Shown one piece after another: positions 44,601-56,608 of a stretch of DNA of 64,000 bases. Every line of letters starts with the position of its first letter. Within the stretch, counting starts at the first letter, position 1. Below the pieces are notes generated by a model, which had not been told where the DNA came from, ran no database searches, and saw only the letters and a program-made list of their open reading frames with translations. The position numbers were made by a program, and so were the translations under genes. Source of the DNA: Hymenopellis radicata (lineage: Eukaryota; Basidiomycota; Agaricomycetes; Agaricales; Physalacriaceae); assembly GCA_015501595.1 (NCBI GenBank), contig JADNRX010000112.1, positions 85,706-149,705 on the forward strand, written 5' to 3'.

Positions 44601-46246
44601 TTGACAATTTGCCTAACTCGACCCCGTCGCGGCGACTGCACTACCACCACCACGATACGCCCACGACCACGTCATGACTCCGACGTACTCCCCAGCAACT
44701 TTGAAATCCCGTCAACACGACCACGACTGCGACGGCTACGGCGGATGATGGTACGGCACGGTCGCAACATTTCGTACAGGATATAACCCCTGCACCTTTG
44801 TGCGGCGGGTTGTCTTGTCGAAATTTTTTCCCCAACCCTATCTACGAATGAGCAAAACTTATCGGTCATGACCGGTCAGAACCGGTTACATGCAGTCAAG
44901 CAATATCCTGCTTTTTGGCTTGACCGTTGACCGTGACCGGTCAAATCGCGTGACCGGTCAAGTGTCATCGGTTAAATTTTCGGTCAAGTCCGGTCAGGTT
45001 ACGCGACTTGACCGGTCAAGCTTAACCTGACTTCGAAACCCTACCTATATGCGAATAAGAGTTTCGCTGGGATGGTGGGCGGTCATTGTACAACTGCGGC
45101 GAAGACGGCATGAAGTTAAGAGAGGCGAGATCTGTGATGGATCCTTCTGGCAGAGTCATGATGCGGAGAGGCGATGGACCCAAGGGCGGGCTTTGGCGCA
45201 CTTTGAGAGAGGATTTGCGTGGTTTTTTCATTCCTGGAAGTGCCGGGATCGGGTCTTGGGTCGCGCATTTCGAATTCTGCGCCAAACTGATGTCGGGAGG
45301 ATCGAGGAACGTGGGGTTGTCCTGCACGGAGATAGCGCCGCGGCCCAGCTCTGTCATCGAGGCGTTCAGCATGGAGCATGACGGTAATAAGTCCAACTCG
45401 CACCTCTCGAATTGAAGGGTCGACATCAAACGACCACATTGATGTTGCCGTCCCGACCTCGTCTCGTAGAATAGACGTCGTTAAATCGTTGAACTGTTTG
45501 TATCGCGCATGTCAGAATAAGCACGAGGCGACGAGACAAAAGGACACTGACATGCGCAAAGACGAACTATCCATAAGTCACCAGACATGATTCCCGAGAA
45601 GTTCTCCGGTTTTTTCTACAGTGGCAGTTGTGTTGTTAGGGTAAGAAAGAAAGAACAGGTGACGTACGCAGATAAATGTTAATGGCGCCAGATAGAGGTC
45701 CTCACCAATGGCCCCAGTAAATGAGGAAAAGAACACGCCTGAAACTGTTCCGGATCGTTGAGACCGTCTTTTTTTTTATCGGAGTACGCCAGCCACCGCG
45801 ACGCGCAATCAAGTTTCCGGTATTAAGGCCTTTTTGAACTGTATGTCCCGCTTAGCAGAAGACAGCAAATGACTCGTACTAAAAACGCGTGATGACATGT
45901 CCTCAGGCGAGATGGAACCACGTACGGCATGTCCGTTCCAGCCAGCGATAGAAAGCGACTAGACAAAGACAGTGTGAGGCTATGAAGGTAACATAAAGAA
46001 GAGGGGACGTACCTGCCAGAGTCCCTTGTTTGAGGCATAACGGTACAACAAAAAGTAACGAAACGGGCAATGGCCAAGAGAGGTGGCACGCAAGCGCAGA
46101 ATACAGGTGTCTAACCGTCCTCGTGCGTAAAGCAACTCAGGCAGACAACGGGCAAAATACACAGCACACTGGGAGACTGTGTATCGAGGCCGAACTGTTT
46201 CTTTGCAGCGCACCAACATGATGGTGTGAAGACAAGTAGTTCGGAC

Positions 46247-46420
46247 CGATCATCCGAGTGGTGATCGTGCTTGCTTCTGGGTGCTAAGTCTGTCTCCTAC
46301 CACCATGATGCACGCGTAAGCCCTCTTATGGAGGCCGCTCTGTCCAACAAGCAAGATTCAAACAACAATGTTGCGATGTCCCCGCTGCCGTCGCCATGCC
46401 GGAAATGACTGATACGGAGT
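46247..46420. repeat. Related repeat segment outside the hAT element
   Basis: CGATCATCCGAGTGGTGATCG and, 60 bases on, CACGCGTAAGCCCTCTTATGG with AGGCCGC match the internal units of the hAT element at 43.2-43.45 kb, so the same family has a second copy or fragment about 1.2 kb beyond the element. Confidence 0.55.
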
Positions 46421-46853
46421 AGCATAGTCCGGCTTCCAACAGGCGCGGGTTCAGACATTCTGCTGTAACGGCGCGCGTGGCGCGAAGGTACCGAACGAGT
46501 TGCGTGGCAAGGGCTTTCGTGGTGAGTTTCCGATATGGAATGGGATTACTTACTTTTGAACCGCTGTGTGGCTTCCAGCAGCGGAGGTGGACTTCACCGT
46601 TCTGCTCTGACGGCGAGCACGACACGAACGTGTAAGGCCCCCGTGCCGCCGCATTTTCACCACCACCGAGGCTAGGACCTGCATGATCTCTTGTTGACGA
46701 CACTTCCAACAGTGCCCGATGTTTTCGATGCTGCCAGTGTCGTTGGAAAGCGGATCCGAGGGCTGAAGAAAATGCAGAACGAGTTGCTGCTCGTTCTGCC
46801 CGCAAAGGTACGTTTCTCACCATCTTTTTTGTTTTTCCGCTGACAATTGCCCA

Positions 46854-47246
46854 GTGTCGATCACGGCTCACGCACGCGCGTCTACACCGATGAACCCTTG
46901 TCTTTCTGCATGTACCGCGTCCTTCCCTCTCATCTGCGAAGACAGTACATCCGCGTCAAAACGTCTGTGCCTCCCAGCCCCAACGTCCATGGCCTACGCG
47001 ATCACACCAATCCGTTTAGGCTCTCCGAGTCCAACACTGCGCGCCCGTTCTGGCCGCGAGACGCATACGGCATCCCGACGGAGACGAATCTGTACGGCAA
47101 CCACCCGATTTTCTTTGAGCACCACACGACGAGCACGCACGGCGTGTTTCTGCTCAATTCGAACGGGATGGATATTAAATTGAATGAGACGGAGGAGGAT
47201 GTCGCGACGCTGGAGTATAATGTGATTAGTGGCATAGTGGACCTTT
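46854..47246 (+). pseudogene. Glycoside hydrolase family 31 fragment
   Basis: The frame carries PNVHGLRDHTNPFRL, FWPRDAYGIPTETNLYGNHP and THGVFLLNSNGMDIKLN, which are the N-terminal beta-sandwich motifs of fungal GH31 alpha-glucosidases (usual form NVYGLGEHTNPFRL). QYIRVKTSVPPSP just before it is also family-like, and an intron (GTACGTTTC to GCCCAG, about 46809-46853) precedes it. Only about 110 residues of a roughly 900-residue family remain and the (beta/alpha)8 catalytic barrel is absent, so it cannot be an active enzyme. Confidence 0.78.
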
Positions 47247-47599
47247 ACTGGAGTGAATCCGTTCATCGTCGCCGTCTTGTATCGCTACTTATGATGCTTT
47301 CTGTATTACAATTCGGACATTTTCTCGCACTGTCTTGCTCTCGTAGTGTAACAATTTACATCTTGTCATGAAGGCTCGGTCCATAGGCAACGTTGAAAGA
47401 GTTCTCCTTGAAAGGCACCGAAACTGCTCGGATAAGGGCCATCCCACAACAATACAGCAAAGCAGAGAGCAGGATAGAACCAATGGATACAAACCAAGTA
47501 TAAGGTACTACAAGGAGTAGAAAAATGGCAGAAAGAGAGCTGGCAATAGGGGAATAATGGAGGGGAAGAGGGGGACCCACAGGAATCCACAGCGTGACA

Positions 47600-47872
47600 T
47601 TAGTAATTCGGCGACACACGGATTAGGAAATAAAAGAGATCAATTATGGATATAAAAGGTATATGGCGGTGCCTGTAAGGTTTTGTGCGCCCATGCAAAA
47701 GTGTGTAAGCCGGGTCACAAGTGCCCCGGAACTTCTCCGGGTCGACGAGGAGAGGCTGCAGAAGACCTCGCTCGCGAAGGGCGGCCTGCCGACGTTGTAA
47801 TCGTGCGGATTGTGATGATTTTGGCTTGAGAGCCACGAAAAGACGCTTCAGAAATCGAGGTGTGCGCGCCAT
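47600..47872 (-). CDS. Small basic hypothetical protein
   Basis: A 90-residue frame starting MARTPRFLKRLFVALKPKSS, rich in Arg and Lys in the first half, with a hydrophobic end IPFISIIDLFYFLI that could be a membrane segment. No family is recognised and no neighbours support it. Confidence 0.25.
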   Translation of the reverse strand: MARTPRFLKRLFVALKPKSSQSARLQRRQAALRERGLLQPLLVDPEKFRGTCDPAYTLLHGRTKPYRHRHIPFISIIDLFYFLIRVSPNY

Positions 47873-48465
47873 GATCTATGTGGGGAGGAACTCAGTGGGT
47901 GCATCGGCAGATTAACGAGTTTACGAACAGTTGCAGGATACTGCCCTCAGTTGAAAGCTGGTTAGTGTGCAAGCCAGCGAGCAGGACCACTGTGGCATGA
48001 CAGTCAGCCTCTCCTCGTCGTCCTCAGTGGATATGAATACGAACACTTGAAATCGTGACGAGAACCGGGCTCATCAAACCCCAGACGGACGATTGTGGGT
48101 ATTTGAGCCCATCGAGGTCAACTTGTGATTGCTGAGTTGACGAAATCCTATGCTTCGCTGCTTCTCCCACTGGTAGCAATGGCGATGGGCTTGATCATCA
48201 AGATGGGTGGACCACTGTGTAACGCCGCGACCCGTTCACGGGTTTAGAGCATGGCGCAGATTTAGGTGGGGCATTTGCGCGACCTAAGCTTTATTTGGTC
48301 TCCCGCAGACTCGATGGCAAGCAGAACTTGAGTTTTATTCAGTTTCAGAAAGTTGAGACCAGATAGTAGCTTGTGTAGAGAACTACAACTCTGAAAGATG
48401 GCCGAGGTGGGCGCAGATTGACCACACGAAGAGTCTCGTGAGAAGAGGTGATACTGGGAAGATCA
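47873..48465. other. No gene recognised
   Basis: The sequence between the small hypothetical frame and the third partial GT15 copy. No domain, tRNA or terminal repeat was identified. Confidence 0.4.
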
Positions 48466-49268
48466 GACAGATCAGACAAGATTGGTGGTTGGCGACCGAG
48501 GAAAAGGCAGTTCAAGATATGCCTGGATAACGTCGTCAATTTGCCAGGAAAACACGTCTATTGCCGCCTCCATCGTTGAGCGCAAAAGGCGCAGTGAAGG
48601 AGGATGATGGTGGTGGGAGTGAACAGACGCGTGGGTGTCCATTTCCCCGGACAAACCATCTTTCCTACCACCGTCGATCATCGTTCGGCAGCGTCAACGA
48701 CAGCGCTCTCAATATCCGGGCTCGACGTTTAGCAGGGAGCACCAATGGGGACCATGGGAAATGTCGCAGTGCCATGGCGATGATGGCTGCGTACCGGCAT
48801 CCTCATACGCTCATGTTCTGGTCATGAACAAGCGACTACGCTATTCTCTTGGGGTCGTGCTCGTCGTTGTACGTCCCGTCGTTGACTATATCCACGATAG
48901 ACTGACCAAGCAGCCCAGATACTGGTATGCGTTGCATATTATATGCGCGTTCCGCTGCCCGCAGACGTCAAGGTACATGAAACCCTGCACGACCGGTTTA
49001 CCTTGACCGTAACGGCGACAAAAACGATTATCGCGTGGCGCGGCCAGTCGCGACTGAGGATCCAAAGCGGCGCCTTCGTGATGCTCACCCGCAATTCCGA
49101 CCTGGAGGGCGCCATGGACGCCATTCGCTCAATCGAGGACAGATTCAATACTCGCCACGGTTATCCCTACGTCTTCCTGAACGATGAAGAGTTCTCAGAC
49201 GAGTTCAAGACGTGCGTCTGGTATCCAGGCTACCTATCCTTGCATTGTGGCTGAGTCGTTTGCAGGCG
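48466..49268 (+). pseudogene. Third, truncated copy of the GT15 promoter and first two exons
   Basis: This stretch matches 52995-53810 in direct orientation and the left arm in inverse orientation. It contains the divergent promoter, the GT15 start (ATG 48824, MNKRLRYSLGVVLVV), the first intron, and the second exon with LTRNSDLEGAMDAIRS and FLNDEEFSDEFK. Similarity stops soon after the second intron, near 49268. Exon 2 has lost several bases between IIAW and FVMLTRN. It cannot encode an enzyme. Confidence 0.85.
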
Positions 49269-50636
49269 CGGGTCCCTTCTCGAGAGCATCACCTCCTACG
49301 GTCGGATGGAGTGCGTCTCCTCCCTGGCACTGTGGGGGACTTCTTCTCGCTGGCGGCGCTGGCGTCTTGACCTGTGGCGTGCGTTTCCTCCCTCGCACTG
49401 GGCGGGTTCCCGTTGGGGCTTCTTCGGGTTCTTCTTTTCTGGCGGCGTGGGGTTTTCCGCGCTAAGGCTCTTCGGGTGTTGCCTTGTTCTTGGAGGGGCG
49501 AGTCCTCATCTTCATAGGCGGGGGGATGCCACTCAACTATTCAGGTGTGTGTTGCGCTTTCTTGTGCGCGAACTCCTCTTCCTAGGGAGGGAAGAGGTTT
49601 GTGATTGGATCTGTTTACGAGTCGTCAGTAGAGAGTTGAATGAGGTGAGGCGACCGCTTACCAGGCGGCAACTATACGCGAGGCGAGTACATATGTATCA
49701 GTAGGAAGTAAGTGATGTAATGTATCTAACTTGCGGGGTAATACTACTAGTCTAAGAGACGGGAAATGTCCTCAATCGCAATGTCGGCGGGATATCTCAG
49801 TACCAGGTCTTCAGCCGGCGCAAAGCCAAACCGTCGTTCACCGGCGCATAGCCAAATGACGAGTCCGCAGTGTTGGAATTGACTCAGTGACAGCCGCGCA
49901 AAGACAACAGTGAACAAAACACCTGCCGAGCAAGGTCAGTACCGCGACATGAGCACGAGTAACCATCACTTGTCACTTACTTGTTCACCTTGATGTCTGT
50001 CATGACGACGACGAGACGGTATTCGCGGCGCCCACGCTTCGACAGTGTAGTCATCCTCCTCAAGGATGTCAGCAAGTAACAAGCGCCAGTCATCCTAATG
50101 GCGCTGTCCTTTCGTCGTCGTCCGACTTGGCTGGCACGTAGACAAGTCGACCGTGCACCGTGAGGCCTAAGACAAGAAGCGCTAAGTCAAAGGTACGCGA
50201 GGCGGGAAAAGAATACGCACATCAAGCCTTATCCAATGAACCTGTTGAGTCGTCCTACACCAGCGTGAGGTTCTTCGACATGAAGCCTTCAAGAAATCCA
50301 TTTCACAATGATGGTCGGCAAGTCGTGCAGGCGAGTATCCTAAGGGCACGTACACTAACAGAGTTCTTCAGTCAGTTAACAGGATAACAACCGAGAGACA
50401 ACTTACCACAAATGTGGCATGTCCGACATGGCAGTCTGGCAGTAGGGCGAAAGTCCCCGCACATTGGTGACGATGGCGGGAGAGTCTGCGCGAGGAGTCG
50501 GTTGGGCAGCAAAGGTCGCAAGAGACATCGCAACACGCTGAGGTAGACAAGAGGAGAGGAGGTGGCTTTACCGTGAAAGCTGAACAACGACACAAACCTC
50601 GAGGAATGTGATCAGACGATAAACTGGGCGACGTAC
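49269..50636. other. No gene recognised
   Basis: A frame at 49306-49704 is Trp/Phe/Arg-rich and looks spurious. No conserved domain was seen. Confidence 0.4.
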
Positions 50637-50885
50637 TACTGTACCATTTCGACCGAGAGTTCAGTTACGGGTTACGGCACCTCCGTGAACTGAACACTTT
50701 TGGGCCGGGTTACGGTTACGATGCCGTGAACAGTCCGGATTAGGCAAATTTTCCCGCCCTGCGGGGCTCCCGACGCGGCCGACTTTCCTTTTATAGGCAG
50801 TTGTGCCTGAACAGAACACTTTGGATAATGAACCGAGCCGTTACGGGTTACACCCCCCTGAACGGTCGGTCGAAATGGTACAGTA
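50637..50885. mobile_element. TA-flanked MITE, 249 bp (Tc1/mariner-like)
   Basis: The left end TACTGTACCATTTCGACCG is repeated as its exact reverse complement at the right end, a 19-bp inverted repeat that includes a TA at each outer edge, consistent with TA target duplication. Internal GTTACGGGTTACGG-like motifs occur near both ends. There is no coding capacity. Tc1/mariner is the simplest reading; a palindromic target would allow other families. Confidence 0.72.
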
Positions 50886-51631
50886 GCCAATGCCGTCCTC
50901 TATGTCGAAACCAGTCTAGACGCCCTACACTATCTTACAGCGAAGGTGAAAGTCGGTGACGAATTATGGTAGGAGAGTCAGCGGCAATAGTCGGCTCCTG
51001 AAGGTGAAGCAGGTCTAAGTACCTCGGAGGTAAAAAGTTGTCAAATTGAAGGAAATCTGGTCAACAATGAGTAGGGAACAAATGTGCGAAGCACGACAAC
51101 GTACTAGCCTATCCCGTTCTCTGTGTTCTGCAGTCGTCGAAAGGAGTCTGCTGAACCCGTTTTGGGCGCTGTTAGCCCCCGCCCCCGTTGAAGAAAAAGG
51201 CCGATGGAGGTTGTTGACAACCATAACAACGAGAGCAGATAAGAAAGCACTGACCACAGTGCTGAACCGGGTGTCGAAGGCAGGTATCATATTGACAGGA
51301 AAAGAAGGTGTCTACACCGTTTCTGTAGTAGCAAAGAAGTGCTTTATATGTGCCCATATAAGTGGAAGTACGTCGTCGGTTGACGACGTACAACACTGGA
51401 AAGGATCACGCGGAAAGAACAGGCACGCACTCTGTATTGTAGACGACACGACAGGAGAAAGCCCAATGGCAGGGATACAAGCAGGTACGGACGGTAAAGG
51501 TATCAGTATGATGAGATGATGATGGTAGTCGTAAGAAGAGAGAGAGAGACTCAGAGAGAACCGAAGAGAACATCCGTGGAAGCAATCATGCACAAACATC
51601 CACCATGTGATCGTACTACGCGTCGTTACGC
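50886..51631. other. No gene recognised
   Basis: A plus-strand frame at 51046-51519 (157 residues) shows no domain. The stretch ends at the inner edge of the right arm. Confidence 0.35.
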
Positions 51632-52928
51632 TTACAATAACCCATCATTCTGTGCAAGAAAATCCTTACAACAAGTTAACTTTTCTTTCAAGATCAGCCA
51701 GTTCTCAGCTGATAGGACCTTCATGTCCTCTCCATCTTCACCTTCATTGTCAGACTCTGGTTCTGCTCCTCCACACATCCACGCAATATCACCAATAAAT
51801 TTGTGAAGAGTGAAATACTTCATGTCAATGTCTGCAATTGATTCAACTGCACGGGGTCGGAGCGGAGTGTTGATGAGAGCAAATGGATCGCTGCAACGCT
51901 CCCCCCTATCGTTGGAAATACCAAAAAGAACGGATCTGGGATTTGCTCTGGCGGGTGATCTGCGTCCTCGAATGTAGATCTGAGAGATACAGTCAATTAC
52001 AGAGACTACATGAAAGGAAGAAGAACGATGTACAATGTCGATGTCGTTTGGATCAGCCTCGAGATATAGCTTGAAAGAGCCAAACAGGTGGTGGAGAGCA
52101 CTGCTCATCAAGAGCGCATTCTGGACACAGTCAACAGTGAGACCCCAAGTCGTAATCGGAAGGCCTGTAAGGACCTCGACCAAGCAGAATGACTAACAGA
52201 ATGGTCAGAGCATACAGAGACGACATGCGGATGACACACAGTTTCACCCATCGCAAAAGGCAGTCCATGAGCAACTTGCATGGTTGCAACTGGCACCTCG
52301 GACAACTCCAGCTCTAGTGCCTCCGCGTCGGTCCTATTTTTGTCTCTAATGACACCGCTGAGTCGGCAGTTCTCGTCCCGCATCCTAACCTAGACAGAGT
52401 GAGTTTCGACATCAACCAAGGCCGCAAGACTTGCAGATACCTTATCCGCCACTCTATCATCTCTACCTTCCCCCGTTGTCACAGGCGTCGCCACAGCGGA
52501 GGCAGTCCGGGTCTCCCAACGTACTGCGTAGCATCAGACACTGGTAATGATGGTTGACCAAATGACACACCCAACTTGAGGAGAGCTATCATCTCTGATG
52601 CAAGTTCATCTAATGCCCATCTGTGCTTGAAAAGGCCTTCGTGTATGAACCGTTGCTGAACCAGATTGGCGTCATAGGTTGGATCTATCGATGCGAGGCT
52701 GGTCCGGTCGACCTCGACACACGCCTTAAGATAGGACCGAGCCTTCTCGTCCCAGCGTCGGTGATGTAGAGCATTAGGATCGACCCAAAAGGGGTAGTCG
52801 TCGAGGTACTCCAAAGCCGCGGTGACATAGGTAGCATGGGGCAGATTTCCGAGATGAGGAGGGAGAGGAGGTTCTGCGTCGTTTTTTGGTTTTCTCAGAA
52901 ACTCCTTCAGCTCAGCTTCGGGCGTCAT
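51632..52928 (-). CDS. HNH_2-type protein, right-arm copy (diverged)
   Basis: The start at 52928 (MTPEAELKEFLRKPKND) and the overall exon order follow the left copy. The HNH core is kept: RDENCRLSGVIRDK, QVAHGLPFA and QNALLMSSALHHLFGSF. The last exon is far more diverged (SVLFGISNDRGERCSDPFAL in place of the left copy's sequence) and the end is FLAQNDGLL, 11 residues shorter. The join after PPLWRRL needs a different acceptor from the left copy, because an in-frame TGA would otherwise end exon 1. It may be a functional paralogue. Confidence 0.65.
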
Positions 52929-53352
52929 GGCGGGAAGTGAGTCGTTGATTTGTCTTTCAAACAGAACAATGCGCAAATCACCTGATTAAGCGTGGTGAGA
53001 TCAGACAGAATTGGTGGTGGGCGACCGAGGAAAAGGCAGTTCAAGATACGCCTGGATAACGTCGCTAATTTTCCAGGAAAACGCGTCTATTGCCGCCTCC
53101 ATCGCTGAGCGCAAAAGGCGCAGTGAAGGAGGATGATGGTGGTGGGAGTGAACAGACGCGTGGGTGTCCATTTCCCCGGACAAGCCATCTTTCCTACCAC
53201 CGTCGATCATCGTTCGGCAGCGTCAACGACAGCGTTCTCGATATCCGCGCTCGACGTTTAGCAGGGAGCACTAATGTGGACCATGGGAAATGTCGCAGTG
53301 CCATGGCGATGATGGCTGCGTACCGGCATCCTTATACGCTCATGTTCTGGTC

Positions 53353-54871
53353 ATGAACAAGCGACTACGCTATTCTCTTGGGGTCGTGCTCGTCGTTGTA
53401 CGTCTCGTCGTTGACTATCTCCACGATAGACTGACCAAGCACCCCAGATATTGGTATGCGTTGCATATCATATGAGCGTTCCGCTGCCCGCAGACGTCAC
53501 GGTCAAGGTACATGACACCTTGCACGACCGGTTTACTTTGACCGTAACGGCGACAAAGACGATTATCGCGTGGCCAGTCGCGACTGAGGATACAAAGCGG
53601 CGCGCGAATGCGACATTCGTGATGCTTACCCGCAATTCCGACCTGGAGGGCGCCATGGACGCCATTCGCTCTATCGAGGACAGATTCAATACTCGCCACG
53701 GTTATCCGTACGTCTTCCTAAACGATGAAGAATTCTCAGACGAGTTCAAGACGTGCGTCTATCCTACCTATCCTTGGATTGTTACTGAGTCGCTTGCAGG
53801 CGCATGTCAGTACTTACCGGATCCAAAGCGCAGTTTGGTCGCATTCCCGAGAACCATTGGAATCAACCAGAGTGGATCGACGAAAAAAAGGCAGAAAAGG
53901 ATAGATGGAAGCTAATCGCGGCCAATGTCAAGTACGCAGGTATGTAGAACTAGTAGCCTCCCCGTTCCGGCTTACATTTTGCTTCAAGATAGTGTCGCGT
54001 AAGCCTCATCTCCTTCCTCACGTCCGTCACCCACCTTGAGAGCCATATAGATATCGCAACATGTGTCGCTTCAACTCTGGTGTATGTTCTTCCTGTTCTC
54101 TGTAAAGCTCATACTCACACCAATCCAGTTCTTCTTCAAGCACGAGCTAATGCAGCCGTATCGATACTATTGGCGCATCGAGTACGCCTCCGACTATCTG
54201 TTTCACCTATTCTAAGAACGCCACTAGACCCAACGTAAAATTCCACTGCGACATCCATTCGGATCCTTTTCTGTTTATGGAGGAGAACAAGAAGGTTTAT
54301 GGTATGCTCACGGCTACAATCACCTTATTGTGATCCTCACAATCCTCGTTAGGATTTACAATAGCTGTACTCGAAATAGCCGCCTCCATTCGTACCCTCT
54401 GGAGCACCGTCAAAGATTTCACCAACGCGCATCCCGAATACGTTGCCGGGACAACTCGATGGACTTCATATCCAAGGACAACGGACATACTTATAACTAT
54501 TGCCATTGTACGCTCTGTTCTCATCATCACCTCGCGCTATTGACGAAGGGCTTTTGCAGTCTGGAGCAACTTTGAGATTGCTGATATGGATTTCTGGCGA
54601 GGCGACGCGTATACAGCGTTCTTCGACCACCTGGACAGGAAAGGTGGATTTTACTATGAAGTCCGTCGGCCTCTCCGATCTCCTTCTCCTTCTCACTCTC
54701 TACCAGCGCTGGGGTGATGCGCCTGTACATAGCATAGCCGCTGCGCTATTTCTCGACCGGGATGAGATCCACTTTTTCGATGACATCGGGTATCAGCACG
54801 ACGATTGGACGCATTGTCCGACGAGCGAGGATGTATGGGTCAAGGGAGATGTATGTGTAGCCGTAGTGTGA
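53353..54871 (+). pseudogene. GT15 mannosyltransferase, right-arm copy with C-terminal frameshift
   Basis: All splice sites of the left copy are kept, including the 10-base exon (ATAGTGTCGC between TTCAAG and GTAAG near 53990). Motifs from LTRNSDLEGAM to [14 protein letters not shown] are intact. One A is missing where the left copy has GGGAAGATG (near 54848), so the frame ends [12 protein letters not shown] at 54871 instead of continuing 36 or so more residues to the equivalent of the left stop near 54984. The catalytic domain could survive such a tail change, so the loss of function is uncertain. Confidence 0.8.
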
Positions 54872-55096
54872 GTTTTGGTGAGTTGCTCAAGGCAGATTAC
54901 GATCGCGCTGTGGCTAACCTCGACGTAGATTATCAGAGCGGTTCGTGTAAGGGAAATTGGGATAGAATTATGCGGAGGGATTAGTGTGTGAGTTTCTGGT
55001 TGCTATCCTCGGCTGATTCTTACCGTAGATGTTCAGTGTATTGTACCGCGGACTGCTGTAATTTATGCTGTTATTCCTGAACCCAGCAATACCTCC

Positions 55097-55360
55097 ATGG
55101 CACTCAGACGTTGTATGGCGGCCAGCATGATGGTCGACTGGATTGTCCGCCCCACCTCCTCCAACAGCGATAGAGCAGCGATCCCGTGTCGTATACCGTC
55201 GCCTTTTACTAGATACTGGCCACGGATACCGGAACCCGACCAGTCTCTCCCAATTGAATACCGAAATCGTGGCATACGTATAGGAGACGTTGGGCTGATG
55301 ACTGAAGACTGCGGATTCGACTTCCTGTCCAACGTACATACGAAGCTAATCATCCGATGA
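55097..55360 (+). pseudogene. Right-arm copy of the IGDVG/FDFLFN-family gene fragment
   Basis: Matches 28502-28810 in inverse orientation. LPIEYRNRGIRIGDVGLMTE is kept, but the next motif reads FDFLSN. Part of the first exon (about 15 codons around WRPAWQAS) is missing relative to the left copy. The full extent is not known for either copy. Confidence 0.45.
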
Positions 55361-56608
55361 ACGGCGGGCGTGTTCCACATCGTTTTCAACCGCTTCCGAT
55401 GAATTGCCCATTCGAGAAATTCTACACATGCACGAGGCGAAGTCTACCATAACCAGCCGGCATATCTCGAAACGAGCACTCACGCTCTAAGCTTCTGCTG
55501 AACTTAGCATGATTTCTCTTTCCAACTCAAGGGCATAGCGAACAGAGAAAAACGCGATCTACAGCCACTACAGCGGGAAAGTGTACGAGCACTATATGGG
55601 TCCTCCACGGCTGGATGGTACGTCCATCGCTTTTGAGCACTTCATGCGCGTTGACCGCCTCCTAGTCGCACACCGGGGCGTCTAAGCATGCTCTGGAGGG
55701 TTGAGGTAGCGTTTCCAACAGTGCGCTTCTGTCTTAATCAATCGAAGAAAGGTACTGACGGGGGCTGAGCAATGTGGACGGACTGGGATGGACGACACGC
55801 AAGCCCGACGCTCAGGGCAGCTTTGAATTTACGTGGTCCCGGCATTGCGCAACACAGTCTTCGCGTCTCTATAAATCGTGACGGAATGATCGGTGAAGTG
55901 CGATACTGTGAGACGGTCAAGGACTGGTGTTAGTATCAAGAACAGGCCAGAGTATACCTACGAGCTGTTCGGTAATCTCTATCTGTAAAGGTATTCTTCC
56001 ATTCTCTTGATTTGCTCAAGATGACTTCCTTAGGTCCAGTCTGCCATCAAATATTAAGTAGCGTTGGGTGCGTCGTTTTGTGGCCGAGTGACGAGTCTAA
56101 ATCGAATATAGATTATTCCCTTCGTGCATCGGGCTCTCTTTGGCCTGAGCGCGAACGTGATGGCAGCGTTGCAGGTCCTTTACACCATCGCATACTCCTC
56201 AAGTTCCGATGTCTTATTGCCGCCATGCAGCATGACTTATCAGCAGTGTTAAGGCCAGAATCATGAGGCCCATCACGTCTCTGACGGAGATATACGTTTT
56301 GCCAAGTGTGGCGTAACGGCCATTCGATATCAATTGCACGGAATGTGGGTTCCAACAATCTCCTTCAATGTCCCAGTTAAATTGTTTTTGAATAGATCTC
56401 ATCTGGCTGTCGGCTTTGTTGTCGAGTTACTTGAATTGGCGAACAAAGGCCACCGGCATCCTCCGGGCTCGTCGCCCATTGTTGTCCGTCCACAGTCACG
56501 TGGATAACTTACTCTTGCCTTTCCACCACTACCACATGACGCCTTCCTGTCGTCTGCTCTCTACGGTCAATAGTCCGTATTTTTACCGACTATCGCGACA
56601 TATTCACC

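Larger units (their letters stand above)
42517..45043. mobile_element. hAT-type non-autonomous element, 2527 bp, inside a gene
   Basis: The ends are TAGGGTTCGAAAGTCCGGTTAAG and, read inward from the right, TAGGGTTTCGAAGTCAGGTTAAG. The 8-bp direct repeat CCTATATG flanks it at 42509-42516 and 45044-45051. TAGGG termini with an 8-bp duplication indicate hAT. Subterminal 150-250 bp at both ends is packed with ACCGGT/GACCGG motifs, the expected transposase-binding repeats. No transposase is encoded. The interior holds a tRNA-related sequence and repeated exon-like units (separate entries). Confidence 0.88.
42151..45426 (-). pseudogene. Hypothetical gene split by a hAT-type element
   Basis: The 5' part (ATG at 45426, MSTLQFERCELDLLPSCSML, to SYSHIG at about 45044) and the 3' part (42508 down to the stop at 42151, ending RSQFMDSDDQA) lie on either side of a 2527-bp element. 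Counting one copy of the 8-bp target duplication, the two parts are 383 and 358 bases, exactly 247 codons, and the frame is the same on both sides, so a gene of about 246 residues was interrupted. The protein is Ser/Pro-rich in the middle with a more ordered C-terminus (LLGIIRELVEETSQWDADLY). No family is recognised. Upstream exons may exist. Confidence 0.75.

Noticed and set aside
46326..46871. 181-residue minus-strand frame as a gene
   Set aside because: No domain; it lies across repeat sequence related to the hAT internal units and antisense to the intron before the GH31 fragment.
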